This document shows positions 53,099 to 61,242 of a stretch of 64,000 nt of DNA, piece by piece. Position 1 is the stretch's first letter. Each line of letters starts with the position of its first letter. The DNA is taken from positions 186,001-250,000 of the forward strand of contig JAFTKW010000015.1 of assembly GCA_017453065.1 (NCBI GenBank), in the 5' to 3' direction. The stretch is from Lachnospiraceae bacterium. GTDB lineage: Bacteria; Bacillota; Clostridia; Lachnospirales; Lachnospiraceae. The notes below the pieces were generated by a model. It was not told the origin of the DNA, searched no databases, and saw only the letters and a list, made by a program, of their open reading frames with translations. Both the position numbers and the translations under genes were made by a program.

Positions 53099-54121
53099 AT
53101 GAGCGAAATTAAGATGATCGCGCCTGCAGTTCCTAATGTTCCTTGGCAGGAAAAACCTGCTGGATTAAAGGGAGCACCAATTTGGCGTTATACAGAGAAC
53201 CCTATTATTGGAAGAAACCCTGTTGAGGGTGTTGCAAGAATTTTTAACAGCGCCGTTATGCCTTATGGCGATGCATTTATCGGCGTATTCCGTGGAGAGC
53301 AGACCAACGGTATCCCACACATTTATTTGGGACACAGTAAAGATGCGATTCACTGGGATATTGAACCAGAAAAAATCCCATTCGTGGACGAAGACGGAAA
53401 TCCAGCTATGCCTGTTTACGCTTACGATCCAAGATTGGTTAAAGTAGAAGATACATATTATATTATTTGGTGTCAGGACTTCTACGGTGCTTCTATCGGT
53501 ATGGCAAAGACCACAGACTTTAAGAAGTTCGTTAGAATCGAAAGTCCTTTCATCCCATTTAACAGAAACGCAGTATTGTTCCCAAGAAAGATTAACGACA
53601 AGTATATGTTGCTTAGCCGTCCATCTGACTCTGGACATACACCTTTCGGAGATATCTTCCTTTCCGAAAGTCCAGACATGGTATACTGGGGCAAACATAG
53701 ACACGTAATGAGCAGAGGCTCTGAGTGGTGGGAGTCCGTTAAGATTGGTGGCGGTGCAGCTCCTATCGAAACAAGCGAAGGATGGCTTCTTTTCTACCAC
53801 GGCGTAAGTGGAACCTGTAATGGATTCGTTTACTCCATCGGTGGTGCAATCCTCGACCTTGAGAACCCATCCAAGGTTCTTTACAGATGTGAGAACTTCC
53901 TTCTCACTCCAGAAGAGTGGTATGAAGAGAGAGGCTTCGTTCCAAACGTATGCTTCCCATGTGCTACGATTCATGATCCAGAAAGTGGAAAGATTGCGAT
54001 TTACTATGGCGCTGCAGACAGCTATGTAGGACTTGCATTCTGTAATTTCAACGAAATCGTTGATTACATTAAGAAGCACAGCCGTGTAACAGAGACAGAC
54101 ACAGAGCTTGGCAAACGTTAA
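53099..54121 (+). CDS. GH130_2 beta-1,4-mannooligosaccharide phosphorylase
   Basis: 340 residues, cytoplasmic propeller. Subfamily 2 marks: RIFNSAVMPYGDAFIGVFRGE, YAYDPRLVKVEDTYYIIWC with the catalytic Asp near residue 110, PFNRNAVLFPRKI, KIGGGAAPIETSEGWLLFYHG. Releases mannose 1-phosphate stepwise from the non-reducing end of mannooligosaccharides. Complements the GH130_1 enzyme, which handles mannosyl-glucose. GGAGG precedes the ATG. Confidence 0.93.
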   Translation: MSEIKMIAPAVPNVPWQEKPAGLKGAPIWRYTENPIIGRNPVEGVARIFNSAVMPYGDAFIGVFRGEQTNGIPHIYLGHSKDAIHWDIEPEKIPFVDEDGNPAMPVYAYDPRLVKVEDTYYIIWCQDFYGASIGMAKTTDFKKFVRIESPFIPFNRNAVLFPRKINDKYMLLSRPSDSGHTPFGDIFLSESPDMVYWGKHRHVMSRGSEWWESVKIGGGAAPIETSEGWLLFYHGVSGTCNGFVYSIGGAILDLENPSKVLYRCENFLLTPEEWYEERGFVPNVCFPCATIHDPESGKIAIYYGAADSYVGLAFCNFNEIVDYIKKHSRVTETDTELGKR

Positions 54122-54141
54122 TTGAAAGGTATTTTGTAGAA

Positions 54142-55446
54142 ATGAAAAGAGCAGGCTTATTTTGGATAACCATCACACTTATTAGCACATTGTTGGTAGG
54201 TTGTACCAATCAGCCTGCTCCTTCTGTATCTGGGGAGGAGCAGACTGTAAGCGGGGAAACACAGCAGACAGAAAATGCAAATAGCAATGTAGAGGACGGA
54301 AATACCGAAGGTGGTAGTGGGGAAACACAGGACAAAGAACTGACAGCCGCAGAGGTGGTGGCTTCTTTGATGGAAAAGGAGGATATAGTTGTGAACACAA
54401 ATCCTGAAATGGAAAAATTGACAGCATCTGAACTTGTGTCTCAGATGAATATCGGATGGAGTTTAGGAAATACTCTGGATTCAACCAATGGGACTTTGCT
54501 TAAGACCAGCAAAGCCACTGCGTGGGAGACTGCATGGGGTAACCCAGTGACCACAGAGGAGTTGATACATACAGTTATAGATAGAGGATTCAATGTGATT
54601 CGTATTCCAGTATCATGGAATGACCATTTGCTGGTGGGTAGCGACTACGAAATCGTAGATAGCTGGATGGATAGAGTGCAGGAGGTTGTAGACTATGCAT
54701 ACAACCACGGTGCAATCGTCATCCTGAATATTCACCATGAATCTTGGCATATGCCATATTATGACAACAAAGAAAAAGGCGCTGAAATTCTTGCAAAGGT
54801 TTGGATTCAGATTGCAAAGCGCTTTGAAAACTACGGCGAGAGGCTGATCTTTGAAGGTATGAATGAGCCTCGTAAGGTTGGCACAGCAGTAGAATGGACC
54901 GGCGGTGATAGGGAAGGCTGGGAGATGGTAAATTACTTTAATTCTATTTTTGTAGAAACCATTCGTCAGTCTGGTGGAAACAATCCTTATCGTATTTTGA
55001 TGATTCCTGCTTATGCTGCAAACTGCTGGGAAGCTGTGAAACACTTAGAGATTCCAGAAAATGATGACAAGATTGCAGTGTCTGTACATGCTTACGAGCC
55101 ATACAATTTTGCACTCAATGTGAGCGGGGCAGGAGTATGGAACAATGATACTGGCACCATCAATACTATTATGAAGAACTTAGACGAGTTGTTTGTATCC
55201 AAAGGAACTCCAGTCATTTTGGGTGAGTTTGGTGCTATGTACAAGCCACATGAGAAAAATTTAGAGGAAAGAGCAGCTTGGGCAGAGTATTATGTGCGCG
55301 CTGCCAAGGAAGTTGGCATTCCTTGCTGTTGGTGGGACAATGGTGCTTTCGAAGGCGATGGTGAGTTGTTTGGCCTTATCGACAGAGAGACCTATGAATG
55401 GAAATATGAAGCGGTAGTAGACGGCCTGATGAAAGGATTAGAGTAA
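54142..55446 (+). CDS. GH5 (probably GH5_4) endo-glucanase/mannanase lipoprotein
   Basis: 434 residues. Signal with lipobox LVGC (Cys near residue 21), Ser/Glu-rich linker, a short helical lead (~65-105), then a GH5 barrel: GWSLGNTLDS, FNVIRIPVSW, ILNIHHE, FEGMNEPR with the acid/base Glu near residue 240, SVHAYEPYNF and VILGEFGA with the nucleophile Glu near 357. GH5_4 enzymes cut beta-1,4-glucans, glucomannan, lichenan or xyloglucan, so with GH26 it would open glucomannan at glucose units. Faces outside, bound to the membrane. Stop is one base before the next start. Confidence 0.9.
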   Translation: MKRAGLFWITITLISTLLVGCTNQPAPSVSGEEQTVSGETQQTENANSNVEDGNTEGGSGETQDKELTAAEVVASLMEKEDIVVNTNPEMEKLTASELVSQMNIGWSLGNTLDSTNGTLLKTSKATAWETAWGNPVTTEELIHTVIDRGFNVIRIPVSWNDHLLVGSDYEIVDSWMDRVQEVVDYAYNHGAIVILNIHHESWHMPYYDNKEKGAEILAKVWIQIAKRFENYGERLIFEGMNEPRKVGTAVEWTGGDREGWEMVNYFNSIFVETIRQSGGNNPYRILMIPAYAANCWEAVKHLEIPENDDKIAVSVHAYEPYNFALNVSGAGVWNNDTGTINTIMKNLDELFVSKGTPVILGEFGAMYKPHEKNLEERAAWAEYYVRAAKEVGIPCCWWDNGAFEGDGELFGLIDRETYEWKYEAVVDGLMKGLE

Positions 55447-55447
55447 C

Positions 55448-56587
55448 ATGACATATATCAATTTTGAAGAAGGTATGACCTACAATGGAGACTGGCGTAG
55501 ACTTCGTGCTACGATGGAAAAAGCACAGCGAGGTGAACCTATTACGGTAGGTTTCTTGGGTGGTTCTATTACTCAAGGGTCTTTGTCTTCCCTTCCTAGC
55601 ACCTGCTATGCATATTTGGTATATGAATGGTGGGCAAAGACTTTTCCGCAGAGTCAGGTAACCTATGTCAACGCAGGTATTGGTGGAACCACTTCTCATT
55701 TTGGCGTGGGCAGAGTAAAGGAGGACTTGCTTTCCTCTCAGCCAGATTTCACTACTGTGGAGTTTAGTGTAAACGATGACAATACACCATTCTTTCGAGA
55801 GACCTATGAGGGATTGGTGCGTACTATTTATCAGGCGGAAAGTCAGCCAGCGATGGTGATTATCCACAATGTTTTTTACGAAAGTGGAACCAATGCACAG
55901 GACCAGCATGAATTGATTGGCCGCAGATATGGCATTCCTTGTGTTAGCATGAAGACCAGCGTGTATCGTGAGGTGGCAAACGGCAACTTGCCTGTGCGTG
56001 AAATTACACCGGATGATTTGCATCCAAACGATGCAGGACATAGACTTTTGGCAGATTTGGTGATTTACTTCCTTGAGAAAGTATACGCTACATTAGATGT
56101 GCCAGAAGAGCAGATTGTTCCTCCTCACATTGTAGAGCAGTTTGCACAGATGCCAACACCTATCACTGCCAATGGTTATGAGCACAGTGTGCGTTATCGA
56201 AACCATAACTGTCAGCCATTTCTAGACGGATATGTGGCAGATACAGAAGCACAGAACCATATTACAGAAATCTTCCGCAAGGGATGGATTTCTGAAAAAG
56301 CGGGTGACAGGATCACTTTTGAAGTGGAGGGAAGCAGCCTTGCAGTGCAGTATCGCAAGTCTGTGAAGCATCCAGCCTGCGTAGCGAAGGCAGTAGTAGA
56401 TGGCAACGAAGAGGGAGCAATTCTGCTGGATGGAAACTTTGATGAAACCTGGGGTGATTGCCTTTATTTACAGCCACTACTTCATCACGGCGTGGATGGA
56501 AAGCATACCATTCAGATTACAACTACCGAGGGCGTGGCGGGCACAGATGTGCCATTTTATCTGGTTTCCGTGATAGCATCAAAATAG
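55448..56587 (+). CDS. SGNH-type carbohydrate esterase, CE17-like (mannan-oligosaccharide acetylesterase)
   Basis: 379 residues, no signal peptide. SGNH blocks: GGSITQGS (Ser), GIGGTT (Gly), VEFSVND (Asn) and DDLHPNDAG (Asp/His). The last ~110 residues form a beta-sandwich (ITFEVEGSSLAVQYRKS...), in the position of the CBM35-like domain of the Roseburia CE17 enzyme, to which the layout corresponds. The expected job is removal of acetyl groups from imported mannooligosaccharides so that the phosphorylases can act. It starts one base after the GH5 stop. Confidence 0.82.
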   Translation: MTYINFEEGMTYNGDWRRLRATMEKAQRGEPITVGFLGGSITQGSLSSLPSTCYAYLVYEWWAKTFPQSQVTYVNAGIGGTTSHFGVGRVKEDLLSSQPDFTTVEFSVNDDNTPFFRETYEGLVRTIYQAESQPAMVIIHNVFYESGTNAQDQHELIGRRYGIPCVSMKTSVYREVANGNLPVREITPDDLHPNDAGHRLLADLVIYFLEKVYATLDVPEEQIVPPHIVEQFAQMPTPITANGYEHSVRYRNHNCQPFLDGYVADTEAQNHITEIFRKGWISEKAGDRITFEVEGSSLAVQYRKSVKHPACVAKAVVDGNEEGAILLDGNFDETWGDCLYLQPLLHHGVDGKHTIQITTTEGVAGTDVPFYLVSVIASK

Positions 56588-56624
56588 TAGTTTAATAAAA
56601 CAGTGTAAATTCGGAGGATTAATT

Positions 56625-58964
56625 ATGTTTCGTTCAGATTTTGTATGGGGCGTAGCAGCCAGCGCATATCAGGTGGAAGGACGTATGCCTGATGACGGTG
56701 CAGGTAGCATGATTTGGGACAAATTTGTCGAAGAAGGACATATTATCGGTAGCTACGGTGCAGAAAAAACCTGTATGCACATGAAATATTATAAAGATGA
56801 CTATAAGCTGATGAAGCTGCTGGGAATCAAAGCCTACAGATTCAGTATCAGCTGGGCAAGATTGATGCCAGAGGGCACAGGAAAAGTCAATGAAAAAGCA
56901 GTTGCACTTTACAGAGACATGATTCTCTCTATGAAGGCAGAAGGCGTGACACCATACCTTACCATGTATCACTGGGAACTTCCTCAGGCGCTTCAGGACA
57001 AAGGCGGCTGGTTGAATCCAGAGATTGTAGAATGGTTTGGAGAGTACGCAAAAGTGGTAGCTGAGAACTTCTCAGACATCTGTGAGTACTTTATTACCTT
57101 AAATGAGCCACAGTGCTTTGTAGGATTGGGCCATTTGTCTGGAATTCAAGCGCCTGGATTTAAACTGCCTTACAAAGATACCTTCCAGATTGCACACAAT
57201 GCGTTGAAGGCACATGGTCAGGCTGTTATCAACCTTCGTAAGTATGCGAAGCAGCCTATTTTGGTGGGTTATGCGCCTACCTGTGGCGTGGCATATCCTG
57301 CCACAGACAAGCCAGAGGATATCGAGGCTGCAAGAGAGTACTATTTTACACAGAACAATCCAATGGACAACTGGACATGGAATGTAGCCTGGTTTGGTGA
57401 CCCTGTATTCCTTGGTCATTATCCAGAGGATGGACTTGAGAAATACAAAGAATGGCTTCCAGAAATCACCGAGGAAGATATGGAATTGATTCATCAACCT
57501 TTGGATTTTATGGGACAGAATATATACAACGGATACATGATTCGTGCAGGCAAAGATGGCAAAGGCGAGTATGTAGAAAGACCAATCGGTGCAGACAAAG
57601 CCGCTACACAGTGGCCTGTGACTCCGGAGTGTCTGTACTGGGGAGCAAAGTTCCTTTATGACAGATACCAAATGCCAATTTACATCACAGAAAATGGTAT
57701 GTCCTGCCATGACAGCCTTGCACTGGACGGCAGAGTACATGATCCAGACAGAATCAATTTCTTAGACAAATATTTGAGTGCTCTTCAGAAGGCAAATGAT
57801 GAAGGCGCTGATATCAGAGGTTACTTCCTTTGGACCTTCCTGGACAACTTTGAGTGGGACAAAGGATATACAGAGCGCTTTGGTATTGTACACGTAGATT
57901 TTGAGACCCAGCGCAGAGTAGTGAAGGATTCTGCCTTCTGGTACAAGCAGGTAATGGAAAGCAACGGAGCTACTTTGTCTATCAACAATCCTGTGGATTC
58001 ACAGCTTTTGTTTTTAGAGCCTGTATTTAAGCAGATGATTTGGGGCGGAGATAAACTTGCCACAGATTGGGGCTACGAGATTCCAGGAGCGGACACTGGT
58101 GAATGCTGGGCGATTGGTGCACATCCAAACGGAGACTGCAAGGTTGCAAGCGGTACATACAAGGGCAAAACTTTGTCCAGCCTGTGGATGGAAAAACCAG
58201 AACTTTTTGGAAATGTGGATAAGGCTGGGAACCTTAAGTCCGATAAATTCCCATTACTTATCAAGATTATTGATGCCAAGGCTGATTTGTCCATTCAGGT
58301 ACATCCAGATGACCTATATGCTATGAAACATGAGAATGGCAGTTTAGGAAAAACAGAGTGCTGGTACATTTTGGACTGCCCAGAGGATGCAACTTTGATT
58401 GTAGGCCATCATGCGGCAACCAAGGAAGAAATGGACGACATGATTGATCAGGGCAGATGGCAAGAATTTTTGCAGGAAGTTCCTGTGAAAAAAGGAGACT
58501 TTATTCAGATTGACCCTGGAACCTTGCATGCAATCAAGGGAGGAATCATGCTCCTTGAGACACAGCAGAACAGTGATATCACATACAGAGTGTATGACTA
58601 TGACAGACTGAGCGATGGTAAGCCACGTCAGCTTCATGTGGAGCAGAGCAAGGCTGTGACTACCGTTCCTGCAGTGCCAGCTTACGAGTGTATTTCTCAT
58701 CCTGAGATTTTGACAGAAAATCAGATTTCTGTAATCATCTCCAACGCTTACTATGAGGTAAGCCAGATGAGAGTAAATGGCCATGCGGCGTTTAAACAGA
58801 TGGATACCTTCAGAAACGTTACTGTTTTGGAGGGTACAGGTCTGATTAATGGCACGCAGGTCAGAAGAGGAGACCACTTTATCATTCCTGCAGGTTACGG
58901 TCTGGTAGAGTTGGAGGGCGAAATGACTCTGTTTATGTCTACTCCTGGAACTGCTGAGGTGTAA
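56625..58964 (+). CDS. Bifunctional fusion: GH1 beta-glucosidase and class I mannose-6-phosphate isomerase
   Basis: 779 residues. Residues 1-~450 are a complete GH1 enzyme (FVWGVAASAYQVEG start, TLNEPQ acid/base Glu near 160, YITENG nucleophile Glu near 356, GYFLWTFLDNFEW). After ~10 residues a complete mannose-6-phosphate isomerase follows (~460-779): WGGDKLA start, QVHPDD, KTECWYIL, PGTLHAI and YRVYDYDR, which hold the zinc ligands. Each part has its normal length, so this is a true fusion, not a remnant. One half cuts beta-glucosides from gluco-manno-oligosaccharides; the other turns mannose 6-phosphate into fructose 6-phosphate. GGAGG precedes the ATG. The frame was read through without interruption, so no sequencing frameshift need be assumed. 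Confidence 0.93.
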   Translation: MFRSDFVWGVAASAYQVEGRMPDDGAGSMIWDKFVEEGHIIGSYGAEKTCMHMKYYKDDYKLMKLLGIKAYRFSISWARLMPEGTGKVNEKAVALYRDMILSMKAEGVTPYLTMYHWELPQALQDKGGWLNPEIVEWFGEYAKVVAENFSDICEYFITLNEPQCFVGLGHLSGIQAPGFKLPYKDTFQIAHNALKAHGQAVINLRKYAKQPILVGYAPTCGVAYPATDKPEDIEAAREYYFTQNNPMDNWTWNVAWFGDPVFLGHYPEDGLEKYKEWLPEITEEDMELIHQPLDFMGQNIYNGYMIRAGKDGKGEYVERPIGADKAATQWPVTPECLYWGAKFLYDRYQMPIYITENGMSCHDSLALDGRVHDPDRINFLDKYLSALQKANDEGADIRGYFLWTFLDNFEWDKGYTERFGIVHVDFETQRRVVKDSAFWYKQVMESNGATLSINNPVDSQLLFLEPVFKQMIWGGDKLATDWGYEIPGADTGECWAIGAHPNGDCKVASGTYKGKTLSSLWMEKPELFGNVDKAGNLKSDKFPLLIKIIDAKADLSIQVHPDDLYAMKHENGSLGKTECWYILDCPEDATLIVGHHAATKEEMDDMIDQGRWQEFLQEVPVKKGDFIQIDPGTLHAIKGGIMLLETQQNSDITYRVYDYDRLSDGKPRQLHVEQSKAVTTVPAVPAYECISHPEILTENQISVIISNAYYEVSQMRVNGHAAFKQMDTFRNVTVLEGTGLINGTQVRRGDHFIIPAGYGLVELEGEMTLFMSTPGTAEV

Positions 58965-59004
58965 CCTGCACGGCAGTTTAGATTCATAATGGATAAGTAA
59001 AGAT

Positions 59005-59038
59005 ATGGCCATGTGTGGATTCGTCCAAGCATGGCCAT
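59005..59038. other. Perfect inverted repeat between the fusion gene and the cytoplasmic GH26 gene
   Basis: ATGGCCATG (59005-59013) and CATGGCCAT (59030-59038) form a 9-bp stem with a 16-nt loop and no T run. It may be an RNA structure or an operator within the operon. Confidence 0.45.
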
Positions 59039-59057
59039 GATGATATAGGAGAATGAT

Positions 59058-59963
59058 ATGAAAAATAGAATTTTGTCAAATCCAAATGCGACCGCTGAGG
59101 CAAAGAGGTTGTATGCGTATCTGTGCGATATGCATGGCAAGAAATTGATTGCTGGGCAGCAGGAATGTCCTACCCCAGAAAGGGTAGAAGAGGAGATGGA
59201 TTATATATTTAAGGTCACAGGCAAATTGCCTGCTATTCGTGGCCTTGACTATATTCACGATGACTTTGAAGGCGTGAATAAACGCGCCATAGACTGGTGG
59301 AACCGTGGTGGTATCGTGACTATTTGCTGGCACTGGGGAATTCCGCCTGTGGGCGTAGGTTATCCTTCCAGCCAGGAGACCATAGATGTGGAAGAAGCCC
59401 TGACGGAGGGGACGGAGCTGTATGAGGGCATGCTGCGTCAGATGGATGCGGTGGCAGAGGCACTGAAGGAATTACAGGCTAAGAAGATTCCTGTGCTTTG
59501 GAGACCCCTTCATGAGTTTGATGGCGCCTGGTTTTGGTGGGGCAAACAGGGACCAGGGTGCTTTATCCGACTGTGGAAACTGATGTATGATCGTTTTACC
59601 AATTACCATGGACTGAACAATCTCATCTGGGTTCTCAGTTATTCTTGGCAGTTGCACGATAATTGGTACCCAGGAGATGAATTTTATGATATTATAGGTA
59701 CAGATATATACGAGGTGGGTGAACATCAGGCTTCCTACGACAAGTTAGCTTCTTGGTCCGGTACACAGATTCCAATTGCTTACAGCGAATGCGGACCTAT
59801 GCCAGATCCAGACAAACTGGTAGAGCAGCAGATCAACTGGGCCTGGTTTATGACTTGGCATACCATTTATGTCAAGGAGCACAATGCACCTGAGTATCTA
59901 AACAAGATTTACCACCATGAACATGTGTTGACATTGGAGCAGATGCCTAAGTGGAACGAATGA
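59058..59963 (+). CDS. Cytoplasmic GH26 mannanase/mannosidase
   Basis: 301 residues, no signal peptide and no binding domain: a bare GH26 barrel. Catalytic Glu residues are RPLHEFDGAWFWWG (~155) and AYSECGP (~243, nucleophile). It is clearly homologous to the GH26 domain of the lipoprotein at 35.5 kb but diverged. Because it stays inside, it probably shortens imported oligosaccharides before phosphorolysis, perhaps releasing mannobiose for the epimerase. AGGAGAATGAT precedes the ATG. Last sugar gene of the locus. Confidence 0.9.
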   Translation: MKNRILSNPNATAEAKRLYAYLCDMHGKKLIAGQQECPTPERVEEEMDYIFKVTGKLPAIRGLDYIHDDFEGVNKRAIDWWNRGGIVTICWHWGIPPVGVGYPSSQETIDVEEALTEGTELYEGMLRQMDAVAEALKELQAKKIPVLWRPLHEFDGAWFWWGKQGPGCFIRLWKLMYDRFTNYHGLNNLIWVLSYSWQLHDNWYPGDEFYDIIGTDIYEVGEHQASYDKLASWSGTQIPIAYSECGPMPDPDKLVEQQINWAWFMTWHTIYVKEHNAPEYLNKIYHHEHVLTLEQMPKWNE

Positions 59964-60026
59964 TGGAGTGCCCGCTATGAGACGGCGATTAGACATCGAA
60001 AGGTGAGGATGGACGCAGGAGGAAAC

Positions 60027-61043
60027 ATGATTAGCATCAGTCTGTGCATGATAGTGAAAAATGAAGAACAGGTTTTGGCAAGGTGTCTGGATTCTATTAA
60101 GGATTTGATGGACGAAATTGTCATCGTGGACACTGGTTCCACAGATAGAACCAAAGAGATTGCTGCCAAATATACGGACAAGATTTTTGATTTCGAGTGG
60201 ATTCATGACTTTTCTGCAGCTAGGAATTTCGCTTTTTCCAAAGCTACTTGTGATTACATTTATACGGCAGATGCAGACGAAGTGTTAGATAGCGAAAACT
60301 TTGCCAAATTTCAGGAACTGAAGGAGACCCTTCTTCCAGAGATAGAGATAGTGCAGATGAAGTATGGCAACCAGCTTCAGTTCAACACCATTTACAACTT
60401 TGATGAGGAGCTCAGGCCCAAGCTCTTTAAGAGACTTAGAGAGTTTGTGTGGGAAGCACCAATTCATGAGATGGTGCGTTTGCAGCCAGTGATTTACGAT
60501 AGCGATATCGTGATTACACATTTACCTACCAGTGAGCACGGTGGCAGAGACTTGGAAGCCTTTCGAAGAGCTACCTTGGGTGGCTATAGCTTGCCGAAGA
60601 GACTGCACAACATTTATGCTAAGGAATTGTTTATCGCTGGTACCGATGAAGATGTACTTGGTGCGATGGATTATTTCGAGACTTCCTCCATGGAAGAGGG
60701 CAGAAGCCAAGATGAAATCTGTGAAGCCTTTCTTGTGGTTTCCAGAGGCGCAAGAATATCTGGAGATACGGTGAAGTTCTTAAAGTACATTACCAAGGTG
60801 GTGGGAGAGTTCCCTTGTTCAGAAGGCTATTTTGAGATGGGCGAATTTTTCCTAAGCCAGCAGGATATACAGGAAGCTGCGCTTTGGTATTACAATGCCT
60901 GCTATGAGGCTGAGCCTGTATTGGATATCAAGTTGGGTGGAAAGACGGCTCTGGAGAGATTGGGCTATTGTTACCACCAGCTGGGCATGGAAGACCTTGC
61001 GCAGGAGTATTTGGCGAAAGCGAAGAAATGTGACGAAACTTAG
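60027..61043 (+). CDS. Family 2 glycosyltransferase with C-terminal TPR-like repeats
   Basis: 338 residues. GT-A fold: SLCMIVKNEE start, IVIVDTGSTDRT, nucleotide/metal-binding ADADE near residue 85 and APIHEM near 150. Residues ~190-338 are helical pairs resembling TPRs (QDIQEAALWYYNACY, LGYCYHQLGMEDLAQEYL). Adds a sugar to an unknown acceptor, perhaps a cell-surface protein or glycan. Start at 60027 chosen for the AGGAGG 5 nt upstream; the frame is open to 60003. Confidence 0.82.
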   Translation: MISISLCMIVKNEEQVLARCLDSIKDLMDEIVIVDTGSTDRTKEIAAKYTDKIFDFEWIHDFSAARNFAFSKATCDYIYTADADEVLDSENFAKFQELKETLLPEIEIVQMKYGNQLQFNTIYNFDEELRPKLFKRLREFVWEAPIHEMVRLQPVIYDSDIVITHLPTSEHGGRDLEAFRRATLGGYSLPKRLHNIYAKELFIAGTDEDVLGAMDYFETSSMEEGRSQDEICEAFLVVSRGARISGDTVKFLKYITKVVGEFPCSEGYFEMGEFFLSQQDIQEAALWYYNACYEAEPVLDIKLGGKTALERLGYCYHQLGMEDLAQEYLAKAKKCDET

Positions 61044-61126
61044 CGCAGAGACTTGGCAAAGATTCAAGAGAAATGCAGAGCTGATGTTTGGACAAACTAC
61101 ATGAAAATGAAATAGAATATCTTGTG

Positions 61127-61158
61127 AAAAGGTGACAATATACATTGTCGCCTTTTTG
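61127..61158 (+). terminator. Rho-independent terminator after the glycosyltransferase gene
   Basis: AAAGGTGACAAT (61128-61139) pairs with ATTGTCGCCTTT (61144-61155; one G-T/G-C mismatch) followed by TTG. Closes the unit that may begin at the mannan locus. Confidence 0.85.
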
Positions 61159-61242
61159 TGTTATAGTTGCTCTACTACTTTCTGAATTAAATGAAACGGG
61201 GATATTGTAACCAATCGTTAGTTTAATTTAGGAGGTTTTTTT

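Noticed and set aside
53165-54079. 304-codon minus-strand frame opposite GH130_2
   Set aside because: Antisense shadow of a convincing enzyme gene.
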